A stretch of DNA of 40,225 nucleotides, from assembly GCA_964608965.1 (NCBI GenBank), contig CAZSPZ010000016.1, forward strand, positions 1-40,225, in the 5' to 3' direction. Source of the DNA: UBA10908 sp964608965 (GTDB taxonomy: Bacteria; Bacillota; Clostridia; Peptostreptococcales; Anaerovoracaceae). A program made the position numbers and the translations under genes. The notes beneath the pieces were generated by a model. The model was not told where the DNA came from. It saw only the letters and a program-made list of their open reading frames with translations, and did no database searches. Below are positions 21,689 to 30,257 of the stretch, one piece after another (within the stretch, counting starts at the first letter, position 1; the number at the start of each line of letters is the position of its first letter).

Positions 21689-23440
21689 ATGATTATGAAG
21701 ATAAAATTTTGCGGAGCTGCTACATCTGTAACCGGTTCCTGTCATCTTATCACCACAGAAAAGCATAAAGTCCTTTTGGACTGCGGACAGTTTCAAGGGA
21801 ATAAGGCGATGGACGAATTAAATTACGAGCCATTCCCATTTAACCCGTCAGAGATCGATTGCGTCGTCGTCAGCCACTCTCATATTGACCATTGCGGCAG
21901 ATTGCCGTTGCTCTATAAACGAGGATTTACGGGTAAAATATATAGTACGGATGCCACTGCCGACCTTTTGGAGGTTATGCTCAAGGACAGCGCGCACATC
22001 CACGAACAAGAGGCAGAATGGAAAAACAGAAAGGCCGAACGGGCCGGCAAGGCGATGGTAGAGCCTCTCTATACCACGAATGACGCCATTGGCGTGCTGC
22101 AGCATGTCGTCCCTGTTTTATACGATCAGCTTATTGAAATCAACGACCAGATGAAAGTGGTGTTCAACGACGCAGGTCATATTTTAGGCTCGGCCATTGT
22201 TGAACTATGGACCCAAGAGGGCGATAAGACTTCAAAGCTGGTTTTCTCCGGAGACCTTGGAATGCAGGATCGGCCGATATTGCGCGATCCGGTATTTATA
22301 AAAAAAGCCGATTATCTGATTATGGAATCTACTTACGGAAACCGTTTACACGAACCAAATTCGACAAGCATAAAGCGACTTTTGGATATTATCATCGAAA
22401 CGACGAATCGAGGCGGAAATGTGATTATCCCTTCTTTTGCGGTGGGAAGAACACAAGAGTTGATTTTTGAACTGAATCGAATTTACGACGGAGATTCAAC
22501 CTACCATAAGGCATTGGATAATATACAGGTTTATGTAGACAGCCCCATGGCTGCAGCGGCTACTCAAGTTTTTATAAACAATGCCCAAGTGTACGACCAG
22601 GAGATGCGGGATTATATTTTAAGAGGGGATCATCCTCTGGATTTCAAAAACCTTCATTTTACCCAAAGCAGCGATGATTCTCGCATGATCAACATCGATC
22701 AGAGCCCCAAAGTGGTTATATCCGCCAGCGGAATGTGCGAAGCGGGGCGTATCCGTCATCATTTAAAGCACAATCTTTGGAATCCGAAATCCAGTATCGT
22801 TTTTGTTGGATATCAGGCAGACGGGACATTAGGCAGAATCATATTAGATGGAGCGCCGGAGGTCGTTTTGTTTGGAGAAACAATCAAGATTAATGCGCAA
22901 ATTCATAATTTAGAAGGCTTTTCGGGCCATGCGGACCGAGATGGCCTCATTGCTTGGCTAAAGGGTTTTGAAAAAGCTCCTCACGATGTATTTCTTGTCC
23001 ATGGCGAGCCGGAAGTAAAAATCGAATTTGCCGCCAGTATAAAACGTGAGTTGGGCTGGGATTGCACCGTCGTGGATGGTTATAACGAATACGAGTTAAA
23101 AGAAAGTACATCGCTTATTCAACATGCGTCGGAAAAAGAATTTGTCAGCGACGATCAGATCCAAATTGTCCGGTCGCGTATTGCAAAAATGCAGGAGGAT
23201 TTAGAAAAAGTCCTATATAGCACCAGCATGGCGATTGAAAACGACCTTACTCCCGACCGGATGGTGGCTGTAAAAAACACCGTGGCCGAATTAGAGAAAA
23301 ACGTCATGAATTTAGGGTCAACCGTTACGAAGCAGGATCGACCCAAAGATTATGAACTTCCGCTGCAAGGAGTACTTCCTGAAAAGGGTGCAGAAAGAAA
23401 AACAGCTGCGCAGCTTCAGGCCGAGGCAGGATTAAGATGA
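21689..23440 (+). CDS. MBL-fold beta-CASP nuclease-like protein with RMMBL domain
   Basis: A 583-residue metallo-beta-lactamase-fold protein. HSHIDH provides H63, H65, D67 and H68; the GHILGSA, FSGDLG, SGHADRDGL and LVHGE motifs complete the metal site and the C-terminal RMMBL segment. The beta-CASP cap is inserted between about 200 and 400. Relatives (RNase J and CPSF73-like bacterial proteins such as TTHA0252) are RNases. A C-terminal helical tail of about 100 residues is extra. Tandem ATGs at 21689 and 21695 are both possible starts. Uridine kinase overlaps its end by 4 nt. Confidence 0.88.
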   Translation: MIMKIKFCGAATSVTGSCHLITTEKHKVLLDCGQFQGNKAMDELNYEPFPFNPSEIDCVVVSHSHIDHCGRLPLLYKRGFTGKIYSTDATADLLEVMLKDSAHIHEQEAEWKNRKAERAGKAMVEPLYTTNDAIGVLQHVVPVLYDQLIEINDQMKVVFNDAGHILGSAIVELWTQEGDKTSKLVFSGDLGMQDRPILRDPVFIKKADYLIMESTYGNRLHEPNSTSIKRLLDIIIETTNRGGNVIIPSFAVGRTQELIFELNRIYDGDSTYHKALDNIQVYVDSPMAAAATQVFINNAQVYDQEMRDYILRGDHPLDFKNLHFTQSSDDSRMINIDQSPKVVISASGMCEAGRIRHHLKHNLWNPKSSIVFVGYQADGTLGRIILDGAPEVVLFGETIKINAQIHNLEGFSGHADRDGLIAWLKGFEKAPHDVFLVHGEPEVKIEFAASIKRELGWDCTVVDGYNEYELKESTSLIQHASEKEFVSDDQIQIVRSRIAKMQEDLEKVLYSTSMAIENDLTPDRMVAVKNTVAELEKNVMNLGSTVTKQDRPKDYELPLQGVLPEKGAERKTAAQLQAEAGLR

Positions 23441-24063
23441 GTAAAGAGTCTATTGTAATCGGAATTGCGGGCGGTACAGGCTCGGGTAAAAGCACGATGG
23501 TTCGGAGAATCGAAGAAGAATTCGGTCCTGCCGTTTCGCTGTTGAGCCATGATTTTTATTACAAGGAGCATAACGAACTTTCTTACGAGGAACGTTGTCT
23601 TCTGAATTACGATCATCCCAATTCCTTTGATACTGATTTGCTGATTGAGCATATCAAAGAGCTTCGTCAGGGAATGACCATATATAGGCCGGTTTACGAT
23701 TTTACCATTCATAACCGTTCCAAGGAGACGATAGAAGTAAAGCCTGCGAAAGTGATTATCGTCGAGGGCATCCTTATTTTTGAAAATCAGGAGCTTTTGA
23801 AACAGTTCGATATTAAGCTTTATATCGACACCGATGCGGATGTCCGGATTATCAGGCGTATTGTACGAGATGTAAAAAAGCGGGGAAGAACCCTGGAGTC
23901 CGTTGTTGAGCAATATCTCACCACAGTAAAGATCATGCACGAACTCTTTGTGGAACCAAGCAAGAAGCATGCGGATATTATCATTCCCGAAGGAGGCCGC
24001 AACGAAGTTGCGCTGGCCATGGTCAATGAACGCATCAAGCGATTGCTTGAAAGCATCGAATAA
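23437..24063 (+). CDS. udk: Uridine kinase
   Basis: A 208-residue P-loop nucleoside kinase that makes UMP/CMP from uridine/cytidine with ATP or GTP. The Walker A GGTGSGKST is at 12-20; HDFYYK and the YDHPNSFDTDLL segment are typical of Udk, as are the RRIVRDVKKRGR lid and the terminal IIPEGGRN. Its ATG overlaps the stop of the MBL gene (ATGA), suggesting coupled translation in an RNA-turnover and salvage operon. Confidence 0.94.
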   Translation: MSKESIVIGIAGGTGSGKSTMVRRIEEEFGPAVSLLSHDFYYKEHNELSYEERCLLNYDHPNSFDTDLLIEHIKELRQGMTIYRPVYDFTIHNRSKETIEVKPAKVIIVEGILIFENQELLKQFDIKLYIDTDADVRIIRRIVRDVKKRGRTLESVVEQYLTTVKIMHELFVEPSKKHADIIIPEGGRNEVALAMVNERIKRLLESIE

Positions 24064-24070
24064 TTAACGA

Positions 24071-24100
24071 AAGAGGAGCCTAACGGCTCCTCTTATTTTA
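24071..24100 (+). terminator. Intrinsic terminator after udk
   Basis: AAGAGGAGCC and GGCTCCTCTT pair around TAAC and are followed by ATTTTA. The T tract is short, so efficiency is uncertain. Confidence 0.7.
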
Positions 24101-24155
24101 TAAAATTTTGGAGATTAGTTTCTTGTTTTTAGAGTTCGGTCTTATTCGGAGCAGA

Positions 24156-24947
24156 TTATTTAAACCAGTGATCCTGCGCGTAGTCGAGCAAATCGATTCC
24201 GCCTTCCTCGTTGACCGTAATGCCGGTGTAACCCTTGGCGTCCACAAGATGCCGATAGGTTTTGCCTTCGCGAAGCTGCGCGAGGTCGTTGGCCATGATC
24301 AGATCCATGTGATTTTTAATGCAAAGCTTTTGCGCTACTTCGACAAGGTGTTCCTTCGATACGTTTTCGAGTAATTTGCAGCCGATTAAATAGGCATCCG
24401 GGAACCATTTGCGGAGGTTTGCGATCAGCTTGGTTGTGAGGGTAAGCTTTACCGTCAGGTGAGGCTCGTAGCTGCTGATTTTTGAATCGTCGTTCACTTT
24501 GCAGTCCGGATTGACCATGATATCCAGCAGCAGCTTTTCCAACTCGGCTTCTGCTTTATCCGGTGTCTTTGCGACGGCTGCAGCTAATTCCTTTGCCATG
24601 TCTTCCAGGCGGAAACTGAATTCCGGCTTGTAATCCCCCACGGCGGAAGCATGGATAATTACATCGTAGCCCTCGCTCTCTTTGGATGCAGCTTCGAGCG
24701 CTTCGTACATATCTTGGGTCGTCTCTATAGGAATCGTCTTTACCTGGGGGTGATTTGCCAGTCCGTATTTTGCGTACCAGGCACTTCCGGTTACGCTGTT
24801 GGTGATGATCAGTGTAACGTAGCAACCACTTTTTATAGCCCTGTCTGTAAGGTCCAGACTCAGACTTCCGGTGGACATGTTTGTGATTTTCATGACTTCG
24901 TCTACCAACTCGTTGGTGGGACCGCCTGTAATTAGAATGCGTTTCAT
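24156..24947 (-). CDS. coaB: Phosphopantothenate-cysteine ligase (standalone CoaB-type flavoprotein)
   Basis: A 263-residue protein of the DNA/pantothenate metabolism flavoprotein C-domain family. ITGGPTNELVDEVMKITNMSTG is the nucleotide-binding start and HASAVGDYKP the conserved catalytic loop (a variant of AAVADW). The K-L-LIANLRKWFPDAYLIGCKLLE region also fits. In most bacteria CoaB is fused to CoaC; here it stands alone, as in streptococci. It is probably the coenzyme A biosynthesis ligase, with CoaC encoded elsewhere. It is divergent from the XTP pyrophosphatase gene. Confidence 0.85.
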   Translation of the reverse strand: MKRILITGGPTNELVDEVMKITNMSTGSLSLDLTDRAIKSGCYVTLIITNSVTGSAWYAKYGLANHPQVKTIPIETTQDMYEALEAASKESEGYDVIIHASAVGDYKPEFSFRLEDMAKELAAAVAKTPDKAEAELEKLLLDIMVNPDCKVNDDSKISSYEPHLTVKLTLTTKLIANLRKWFPDAYLIGCKLLENVSKEHLVEVAQKLCIKNHMDLIMANDLAQLREGKTYRHLVDAKGYTGITVNEEGGIDLLDYAQDHWFK

Positions 24948-25025
24948 GATGGCGTAATCCTTTCTTGGCTATTGAATAAAACTCGAATTTGGATTATCAT
25001 ACCATATATTAAAAAGGGGGTACAG

Positions 25026-25622
25026 ATGAGAATTATCGCTGCTACACAAAATGTTCATAAAATAAAGGAAATGGAAGCCATTACGAAAAAATTCGGAATG
25101 GAAATTATATCTCAAAAGGAAGTCGGCTTGGGTGCTGTCGACATTGTGGAAGACGGAGACTCATTCGAAGAGAATTCCGCCATAAAAGCAAAGACCATTT
25201 GCCGCATGACGGGAAAGCCTGCCATTGCGGATGATTCCGGGCTGGCTGTGGATGTGCTGAACGGTGCTCCGGGAATTTATTCTGCCCGATACGCCGGCGA
25301 AGACGCCGATGATTCCAAGAACAATGCCAAGCTGCTCAATGCACTTAGGGAGGTCCCCGCTGCAGAAAGGACCGGTAAGTATGTTTCCGTCATCACCATT
25401 GTTTTCCCTGATGGGCGAACTTTAGTGGCAAGAGGAGAATGTACCGGAAAATTGCTTTTCGCTCCAAGAGGAGAGGGCGGGTTTGGGTACGATCCTCTTT
25501 TTGTGCCGGACGGCAGCGATAAAACTTTCGCCCAAATGACGGAAGAAGAGAAAAATAAAATCAGCCACAGAGCGAAAGCTCTTTCCAGATTAAAGGAACT
25601 ATTGGAGAAAGATGAAGGATAG
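25026..25622 (+). CDS. XTP/dITP diphosphatase (RdgB/HAM1 family)
   Basis: A 198-residue house-cleaning enzyme that hydrolyses non-canonical purine triphosphates such as XTP and dITP. Motifs are TQNVHKIKE near the start, DDSGLAVDVLNGAPGIYSAR in the middle, and GEGGFGYDPLF plus KNKISHRAKAL at the end. The ATG at 25026 is used because AAGGGGG at 25014-25020 precedes it. The next gene overlaps by 11 bp. Confidence 0.93.
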   Translation: MRIIAATQNVHKIKEMEAITKKFGMEIISQKEVGLGAVDIVEDGDSFEENSAIKAKTICRMTGKPAIADDSGLAVDVLNGAPGIYSARYAGEDADDSKNNAKLLNALREVPAAERTGKYVSVITIVFPDGRTLVARGECTGKLLFAPRGEGGFGYDPLFVPDGSDKTFAQMTEEEKNKISHRAKALSRLKELLEKDEG

Positions 25623-26511
25623 ATTTTATACAATTTTACGTAAAGTCCAGGAACAATGGAGAGATCCATACTACCAAGGGAAACCTGCGGAATTATCGTT
25701 CTATTTTATGATGTCCATAATTCCGACGCTTTTGCTTTTAGTGCAGCTTTTAGCGTCGGTTTCCATCACTTCAAAAAACCTTCAGGAAATTTTCGGCGAA
25801 TATTTTTCCGGAAAAGGGTTGAGTCTTCTGCAAGGTTTCCTTGATATTTCGAATGCGGATGGATATAACGTACTCTTCTTTCTTCTCGCTCTCTGGGGTG
25901 CCAGCAAAGCACAGTTTGCGCTGATGAGTATGAGCAATTATGCCTATACGGGAAATCCCAGGGTGAACGGATATTTGCCGGAAAGGCTCAGAGCCGTCAA
26001 GAATAGTCTTCTTATGCTGTTTTCTCTGATGTTCGGATTAATTTTACTGGTATATGGCAATGCGATTGTTCAAGCTGTATTCTTTCTTTTGGACAACCAG
26101 ATCATCCAGGCGCTCAATCAAATGTTCGGACAATATTTGGCCGTGGTGTGGGTGGTTTTGCGCTGGCTTTTGGGGTTCCTGCTTTACAATGTAGCCGTCA
26201 TTTATGTGCTTTATAATGCTCCGACAAAAAAATTGAGACTCCGCCAGGTGCTTCCGGGGAGTCTCGTTACGTCGATAGGAATGATGCTTGTTACCGCTCT
26301 TTACTCGGTATATACGAATTCTACCATGAGTGACAGCGGTTTTATGATGACGCTTTATGGGAGTTTTTCTTCTGTTATTGCTCTTTTGGTTTGGTTTTTC
26401 CTTTTGGGTTGCGTCCTGGTTTTGGGCATCCTGATTAATGCTTCTTTACAGTTCCTTGGGATAGATAAATCGAACAGAGATGATTCCGTCCACATCGAGC
26501 GCCTTTCTTAG
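25612..26511 (+). CDS. YihY/BrkB family membrane protein
   Basis: A 299-residue polytopic membrane protein with about six hydrophobic segments. The conserved N-terminal motif around YYQGKPAELSFYFMMSIIPTL is typical of YihY/BrkB proteins, whose biochemical role is unsettled. It overlaps the diphosphatase gene by 11 bp at its start and the convergent serA gene by 66 bp at its end. Confidence 0.9.
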   Translation: MKDRFYTILRKVQEQWRDPYYQGKPAELSFYFMMSIIPTLLLLVQLLASVSITSKNLQEIFGEYFSGKGLSLLQGFLDISNADGYNVLFFLLALWGASKAQFALMSMSNYAYTGNPRVNGYLPERLRAVKNSLLMLFSLMFGLILLVYGNAIVQAVFFLLDNQIIQALNQMFGQYLAVVWVVLRWLLGFLLYNVAVIYVLYNAPTKKLRLRQVLPGSLVTSIGMMLVTALYSVYTNSTMSDSGFMMTLYGSFSSVIALLVWFFLLGCVLVLGILINASLQFLGIDKSNRDDSVHIERLS

Positions 26512-27615
26512 CATGTCCTCGTTCACCGGGGAATCGATATCCACCAAGGTATAGGCCATATCTCCCTTACTTTTGTTGATAAGATCGCTGATGTTTATGT
26601 GCATATCTGCCAGTATTCCGGTAATGATTCCCAACATGCCGGCGATATTTTTATTTAAAATGCTTATTCTTGCGACCGTTTGAAGCGCTCCTAAGGAACA
26701 GTCAGGCAGATTGACGGAATTCGTTATGTTTCCGTTTTCCATATAATCAACGAGTTGTTTTGTTGCCATCTTTGCGCAGTTTTGTTCGGATTCTCTCGTG
26801 CAGGCGCCAAGGTGCGGAATGCACACAACATTTTTACAGCGCAAAAGGCTTTCGTTGGGGAAATCGGTAATGTATTTGCGAATTTTTCCGCTTTTTAAAA
26901 GTTCCAGAATATCTTCCTCGTTCACCAGCTCGTTTCGCGCGAAGTTCAGGACGCATAAACCGTCCTTGGCTCTTGAAAAATGTTCTTTGTTCAGCAAGCC
27001 GGCCGTCTGTTTCATAAAGGGCACATGAATTGTAATGTAGTCGCAGACAGAGAGCATTTTGTCCATATCCTTATAAACGGGAATCGTGTTGGACAAAATA
27101 TGAGCCGAGTGAATGGTAATGTAAGGATCGTAGCCGATTACTTTCATCCCTAAATTTTCTGCGGCGTTCGCCACTAAAACGCCCACGGAACCCAGTCCGA
27201 CGACGCCGATGGTTCTGCCTACAATTTCGTGACCGGCAAATTTTGATTTATTTTTCTCGACGGATTCTGCCACGTTCGAATCCAGGCTGTTTACCCATTC
27301 CAGCGCTTCGGGAATGTTTCTTGCAGCCATAAGAAGACCGGTAATCACCAATTCTTTTACAGCGTTGGCATTGGCTCCCGGCGTGTTGAATACGACGATG
27401 CCGTTATCGGAACAGCGGTCGATGGGAATATTGTTGACGCCGGCTCCCGCTCTTGCAATCGCGAGTAAGCTTGACGGAAAATCTTTATCATTCAAGTCGT
27501 GGCTGCGAAGGATCACGCAATCCGCATCTTTGATCGATTCCACAATTTTGAAGTTTTCGTTTAATCCCTCCAGACCGTCTTTGGCAATTTTGTTATATAT
27601 TCTGACGTTATACAT
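26446..27615 (-). CDS. serA: D-3-phosphoglycerate dehydrogenase with ACT domain
   Basis: A 389-residue NAD-dependent enzyme for the first step of serine synthesis. The nucleotide-binding motif VVGLGSVG is near 138-146; catalytic Arg is in FARNELV, with a DFPNES acid region and PHLGACT providing the histidine. A C-terminal ACT domain (about 320-389) suggests serine feedback. Its ATG overlaps the serC stop by 1 bp, so the two form one operon. Its 3' end overlaps the convergent membrane protein gene by 66 bp. Confidence 0.94.
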   Translation of the reverse strand: MYNVRIYNKIAKDGLEGLNENFKIVESIKDADCVILRSHDLNDKDFPSSLLAIARAGAGVNNIPIDRCSDNGIVVFNTPGANANAVKELVITGLLMAARNIPEALEWVNSLDSNVAESVEKNKSKFAGHEIVGRTIGVVGLGSVGVLVANAAENLGMKVIGYDPYITIHSAHILSNTIPVYKDMDKMLSVCDYITIHVPFMKQTAGLLNKEHFSRAKDGLCVLNFARNELVNEEDILELLKSGKIRKYITDFPNESLLRCKNVVCIPHLGACTRESEQNCAKMATKQLVDYMENGNITNSVNLPDCSLGALQTVARISILNKNIAGMLGIITGILADMHINISDLINKSKGDMAYTLVDIDSPVNEDMLRKALDVDGIISVRFIYPKEL

Positions 27616-28715
27616 TATGCTTCTTTGCCTCCGTGAATCGTATCAAATTCTTCTATGAATTGAACTAACGCTTTAACACCGTCTAAAGGCATAGCGTTAT
27701 ATATGCTTGCTCTCATGCCGCCTGCGATTCGGTGACCGGCCAGATTGACAAGGCCGCGTTCTTTTGCTTCCGCAACAAAAAGCTTGTCCAAATCGGGATC
27801 GCCGGTTTTAAAAACCACGCTCATCAAGGATCGATCTTCTTTTGCTACCGGAGCGGTAAAGAGTTTGCTTTGATCGATGCAATCGTAAAGAAGGGCAGCC
27901 TTCTGTTTATTTAAAGCTTCCATTGCGGGAACGCCGCCCATCGCTTTCAGATATTTAAAAGTAAGCCCTGCAATATAAATTGCGTAGGTGGGCGGAGTAT
28001 TATACAGAGATTTATTGTCTGCCATGATCTTATAGTCCAGCATAGTGGGGGTGTTTTCCGGTGCGAAACCAAGAAGGTCTTCGCGTATAATGACAATAAC
28101 AAGACCTGCCGGCCCAATGTTCTTCTGTGCTCCGGCCCAGAGCATGCCGAATTTACTGACATCGATGGCTTCCGACATAATGCCCGAAGAGATGTCGCAT
28201 ACGAGAGGGATGTCTCCCGTATCAGGATATTCTGTCCAGCGCGCTCCAAAAACCGTGTTATTTCCTGTTAAATAGACATAATCAGCATCCGGTCGGAAAT
28301 CTTTTAACGACACTTTCGGCACGTAAGTGTAGCCGGCAGCTTCGGAAGAAGCTACAACTTTTATGTCACCGAACTTTTCGGCTTCTTCTGCGGCTTTTTT
28401 TGCCCAGATACCGGTTACGACGTAATCGGCTTTTTTAGATTTCCTGAGCAAATTGATCGGAACCATAGCAAACTGCAACGTGCCGCCCCCTTGCAGGAAA
28501 AGTACTTTATAATTGTCAGGTATTTGCATAAGGTCACGGAGGTCCTGCTCCGCGGTTTCGATAATATTGTCGAAATCTCGAGAACGATGACTCATCTCCA
28601 TGACCGACATACCGGTACCTCGATAATTCGTCATTTCTGATGCAGCCTGTTCCATTACCTCTAATGAGAGCATGGAAGGGCCTGCTGAAAAGTTGAAAAC
28701 TCTTTTGTCAAACAT
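27615..28715 (-). CDS. serC: Phosphoserine aminotransferase
   Basis: A 366-residue fold-type I PLP aminotransferase that converts 3-phosphohydroxypyruvate to O-phosphoserine. FNFSAGPSMLSLEVMEQA and MEMSHRSRDF are typical SerC starts; the PLP-lysine lies in LWAGAQKNIGPAG. It is followed directly by serA. The ribosome binding site GGGAGG fixes the start. Confidence 0.95.
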   Translation of the reverse strand: MFDKRVFNFSAGPSMLSLEVMEQAASEMTNYRGTGMSVMEMSHRSRDFDNIIETAEQDLRDLMQIPDNYKVLFLQGGGTLQFAMVPINLLRKSKKADYVVTGIWAKKAAEEAEKFGDIKVVASSEAAGYTYVPKVSLKDFRPDADYVYLTGNNTVFGARWTEYPDTGDIPLVCDISSGIMSEAIDVSKFGMLWAGAQKNIGPAGLVIVIIREDLLGFAPENTPTMLDYKIMADNKSLYNTPPTYAIYIAGLTFKYLKAMGGVPAMEALNKQKAALLYDCIDQSKLFTAPVAKEDRSLMSVVFKTGDPDLDKLFVAEAKERGLVNLAGHRIAGGMRASIYNAMPLDGVKALVQFIEEFDTIHGGKEA

Positions 28716-28768
28716 TTTGGCATACCTCCCGATTGCTTAAATCTATGTAACTGTAAGTAAAAACAATA

Positions 28769-28797
28769 TTCAAAATTATACCACAGTATGTTACAAT
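28769..28797 (+). promoter_or_regulatory. Carboxypeptidase gene promoter
   Basis: TTCAAA (28769-28774), a 17-nt spacer and TACAAT (28792-28797), about 48 nt before the ATG at 28846; the two divergent promoters share the same 35 bp. Confidence 0.5.
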
Positions 28798-28802
28798 GGC
28801 AA
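28775..28802 (-). promoter_or_regulatory. serC-serA promoter
   Basis: On the minus strand TTGCCA (complement of 28797-28802), a 16-nt spacer and TATAAT (complement of 28775-28780), about 60 nt before serC. It overlaps the divergent promoter of the carboxypeptidase gene. Confidence 0.65.
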
Positions 28803-28845
28803 AATAAATATAAATAAATATTGAAAGAAAGGCCTCAGACTCCAT

Positions 28846-30240
28846 ATGAAAAAATCAATGTCTTTTGTAATCGCATTTTCTCTTTTATTGATGATGTTTT
28901 CGACAACTTCGGCAAGTGCTGTCACTGCAAAACCCAACGTGGAGGCAGAGGCGGCTCTGCTCATGGACATGACGACCGGAGAGATTTTATACGAAAAGAA
29001 TGCCGATCTTGAACTTTTCCCTGCCAGCACAACGAAGATGATTACCTGTATCTTGGCCATTGAGAACCTCGATGAGGAAGGTATTATTACCGTGGATGCC
29101 GAGGCGGCAAATGCAGAAGGCAATAACATAGAACTGGTCGTCGGAGAAGAAGTTCGGGTGATCGATCTTCTTTATGCCATGATGACAGAATCCGCCAATG
29201 ACGGCGCCGTGGCCTTGGCCAAGGCCGTCTCCGGCAGTCTGCCGGAGTTTACCGCGCTCATGAACGAAAAAGCGCGGGAATACGGCGCCTTGCATACAAA
29301 CTTCGTCAACCCCAACGGGCTTCAGTCGGAAGAACATGTAAGCACGGCTTACGACCTTGCGATGATTGCAAAAGGCTGTATGGAAAACGAGACGTTTCGG
29401 AAGCTTGTAAGCACGACTGCATATACCATGCAAGCTACAAATAAAAGCGAAGCCAGACATTTTAAAAGTACGAACCGTCTTCTTTGGGATGAACAGGAAG
29501 CCAGCCGTATTTATGTGAACGGGGTACTTCGAAAATGCAAGTACGAAGGGGCCATCGGCATAAAGACAGGATACACGAGCGATGCTTTAGGGTGTCTGGT
29601 ATCTGCCGTGGAAAAAGAAGGGACCACTTTTCTTTGCGTCGTGCTGAAATCCAGTGATTTAGGCCGTTTTGCAGACAGCATCACGCTTTACGATTGGGCT
29701 TTTCGGAACTATAAGACAGTCAGTGTTATGGAACAGGGCTCTGATTTGGGTGTTGTCAAAGTAAAGAGAGGCGTCATAAACAAAGTGGGCGCCGTTCTGA
29801 AACAGACGGTTGCCGCAACGGTCCCCACGGAAGCATCCGAAGCCATACTGACAACAGAAGTTCGTCTTGATTCCTCTGTTCGCGCACCTTTTGAAAAAGG
29901 ACAGGTAGTCGGCGAGGTCGCCCTGTTCGAAGGAGGAACACAAGTTGCCACTTTTTCCGCAATAACCTCAGACGCTGTACTCAAAGGAGGCCTCTTATCC
30001 ATCTTCGGTATAGAAGACGCTACGGCAAACCTGATAAAGAAAATCACTATAGTAACCGTTCTGGTACTTTTCCTTCTCCTTGTGATTTATATTTTCTTTA
30101 AGAGACGCCAGGTAAAGAGAAGAAAGAAGGAACGCGCAGAACGGCTGCGTAAAAAGAAGGAACAGGAAGCGGCACAGCGCTTTGAATGGGATCAGCATTA
30201 TGAAAGCCGCTACAAAGAATACGATGACTATGAATCATAA
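28846..30240 (+). CDS. D-alanyl-D-alanine carboxypeptidase (PBP5/DacF type)
   Basis: A 464-residue serine peptidase that trims the terminal D-Ala from peptidoglycan stem peptides. A signal peptide (about 1-25) precedes the catalytic domain with S61-x-x-K64, the S116-A-N118 triad element and K240-T-G. The C-terminus has a transmembrane helix (about 402-425) and a long, very basic tail, which is a stronger anchor than the usual amphipathic helix. The ribosome binding site is weak (AAAGG, 13 nt away). Confidence 0.92.
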   Translation: MKKSMSFVIAFSLLLMMFSTTSASAVTAKPNVEAEAALLMDMTTGEILYEKNADLELFPASTTKMITCILAIENLDEEGIITVDAEAANAEGNNIELVVGEEVRVIDLLYAMMTESANDGAVALAKAVSGSLPEFTALMNEKAREYGALHTNFVNPNGLQSEEHVSTAYDLAMIAKGCMENETFRKLVSTTAYTMQATNKSEARHFKSTNRLLWDEQEASRIYVNGVLRKCKYEGAIGIKTGYTSDALGCLVSAVEKEGTTFLCVVLKSSDLGRFADSITLYDWAFRNYKTVSVMEQGSDLGVVKVKRGVINKVGAVLKQTVAATVPTEASEAILTTEVRLDSSVRAPFEKGQVVGEVALFEGGTQVATFSAITSDAVLKGGLLSIFGIEDATANLIKKITIVTVLVLFLLLVIYIFFKRRQVKRRKKERAERLRKKKEQEAAQRFEWDQHYESRYKEYDDYES

Positions 30241-30257
30241 AAATATAGGGAAGAAAA

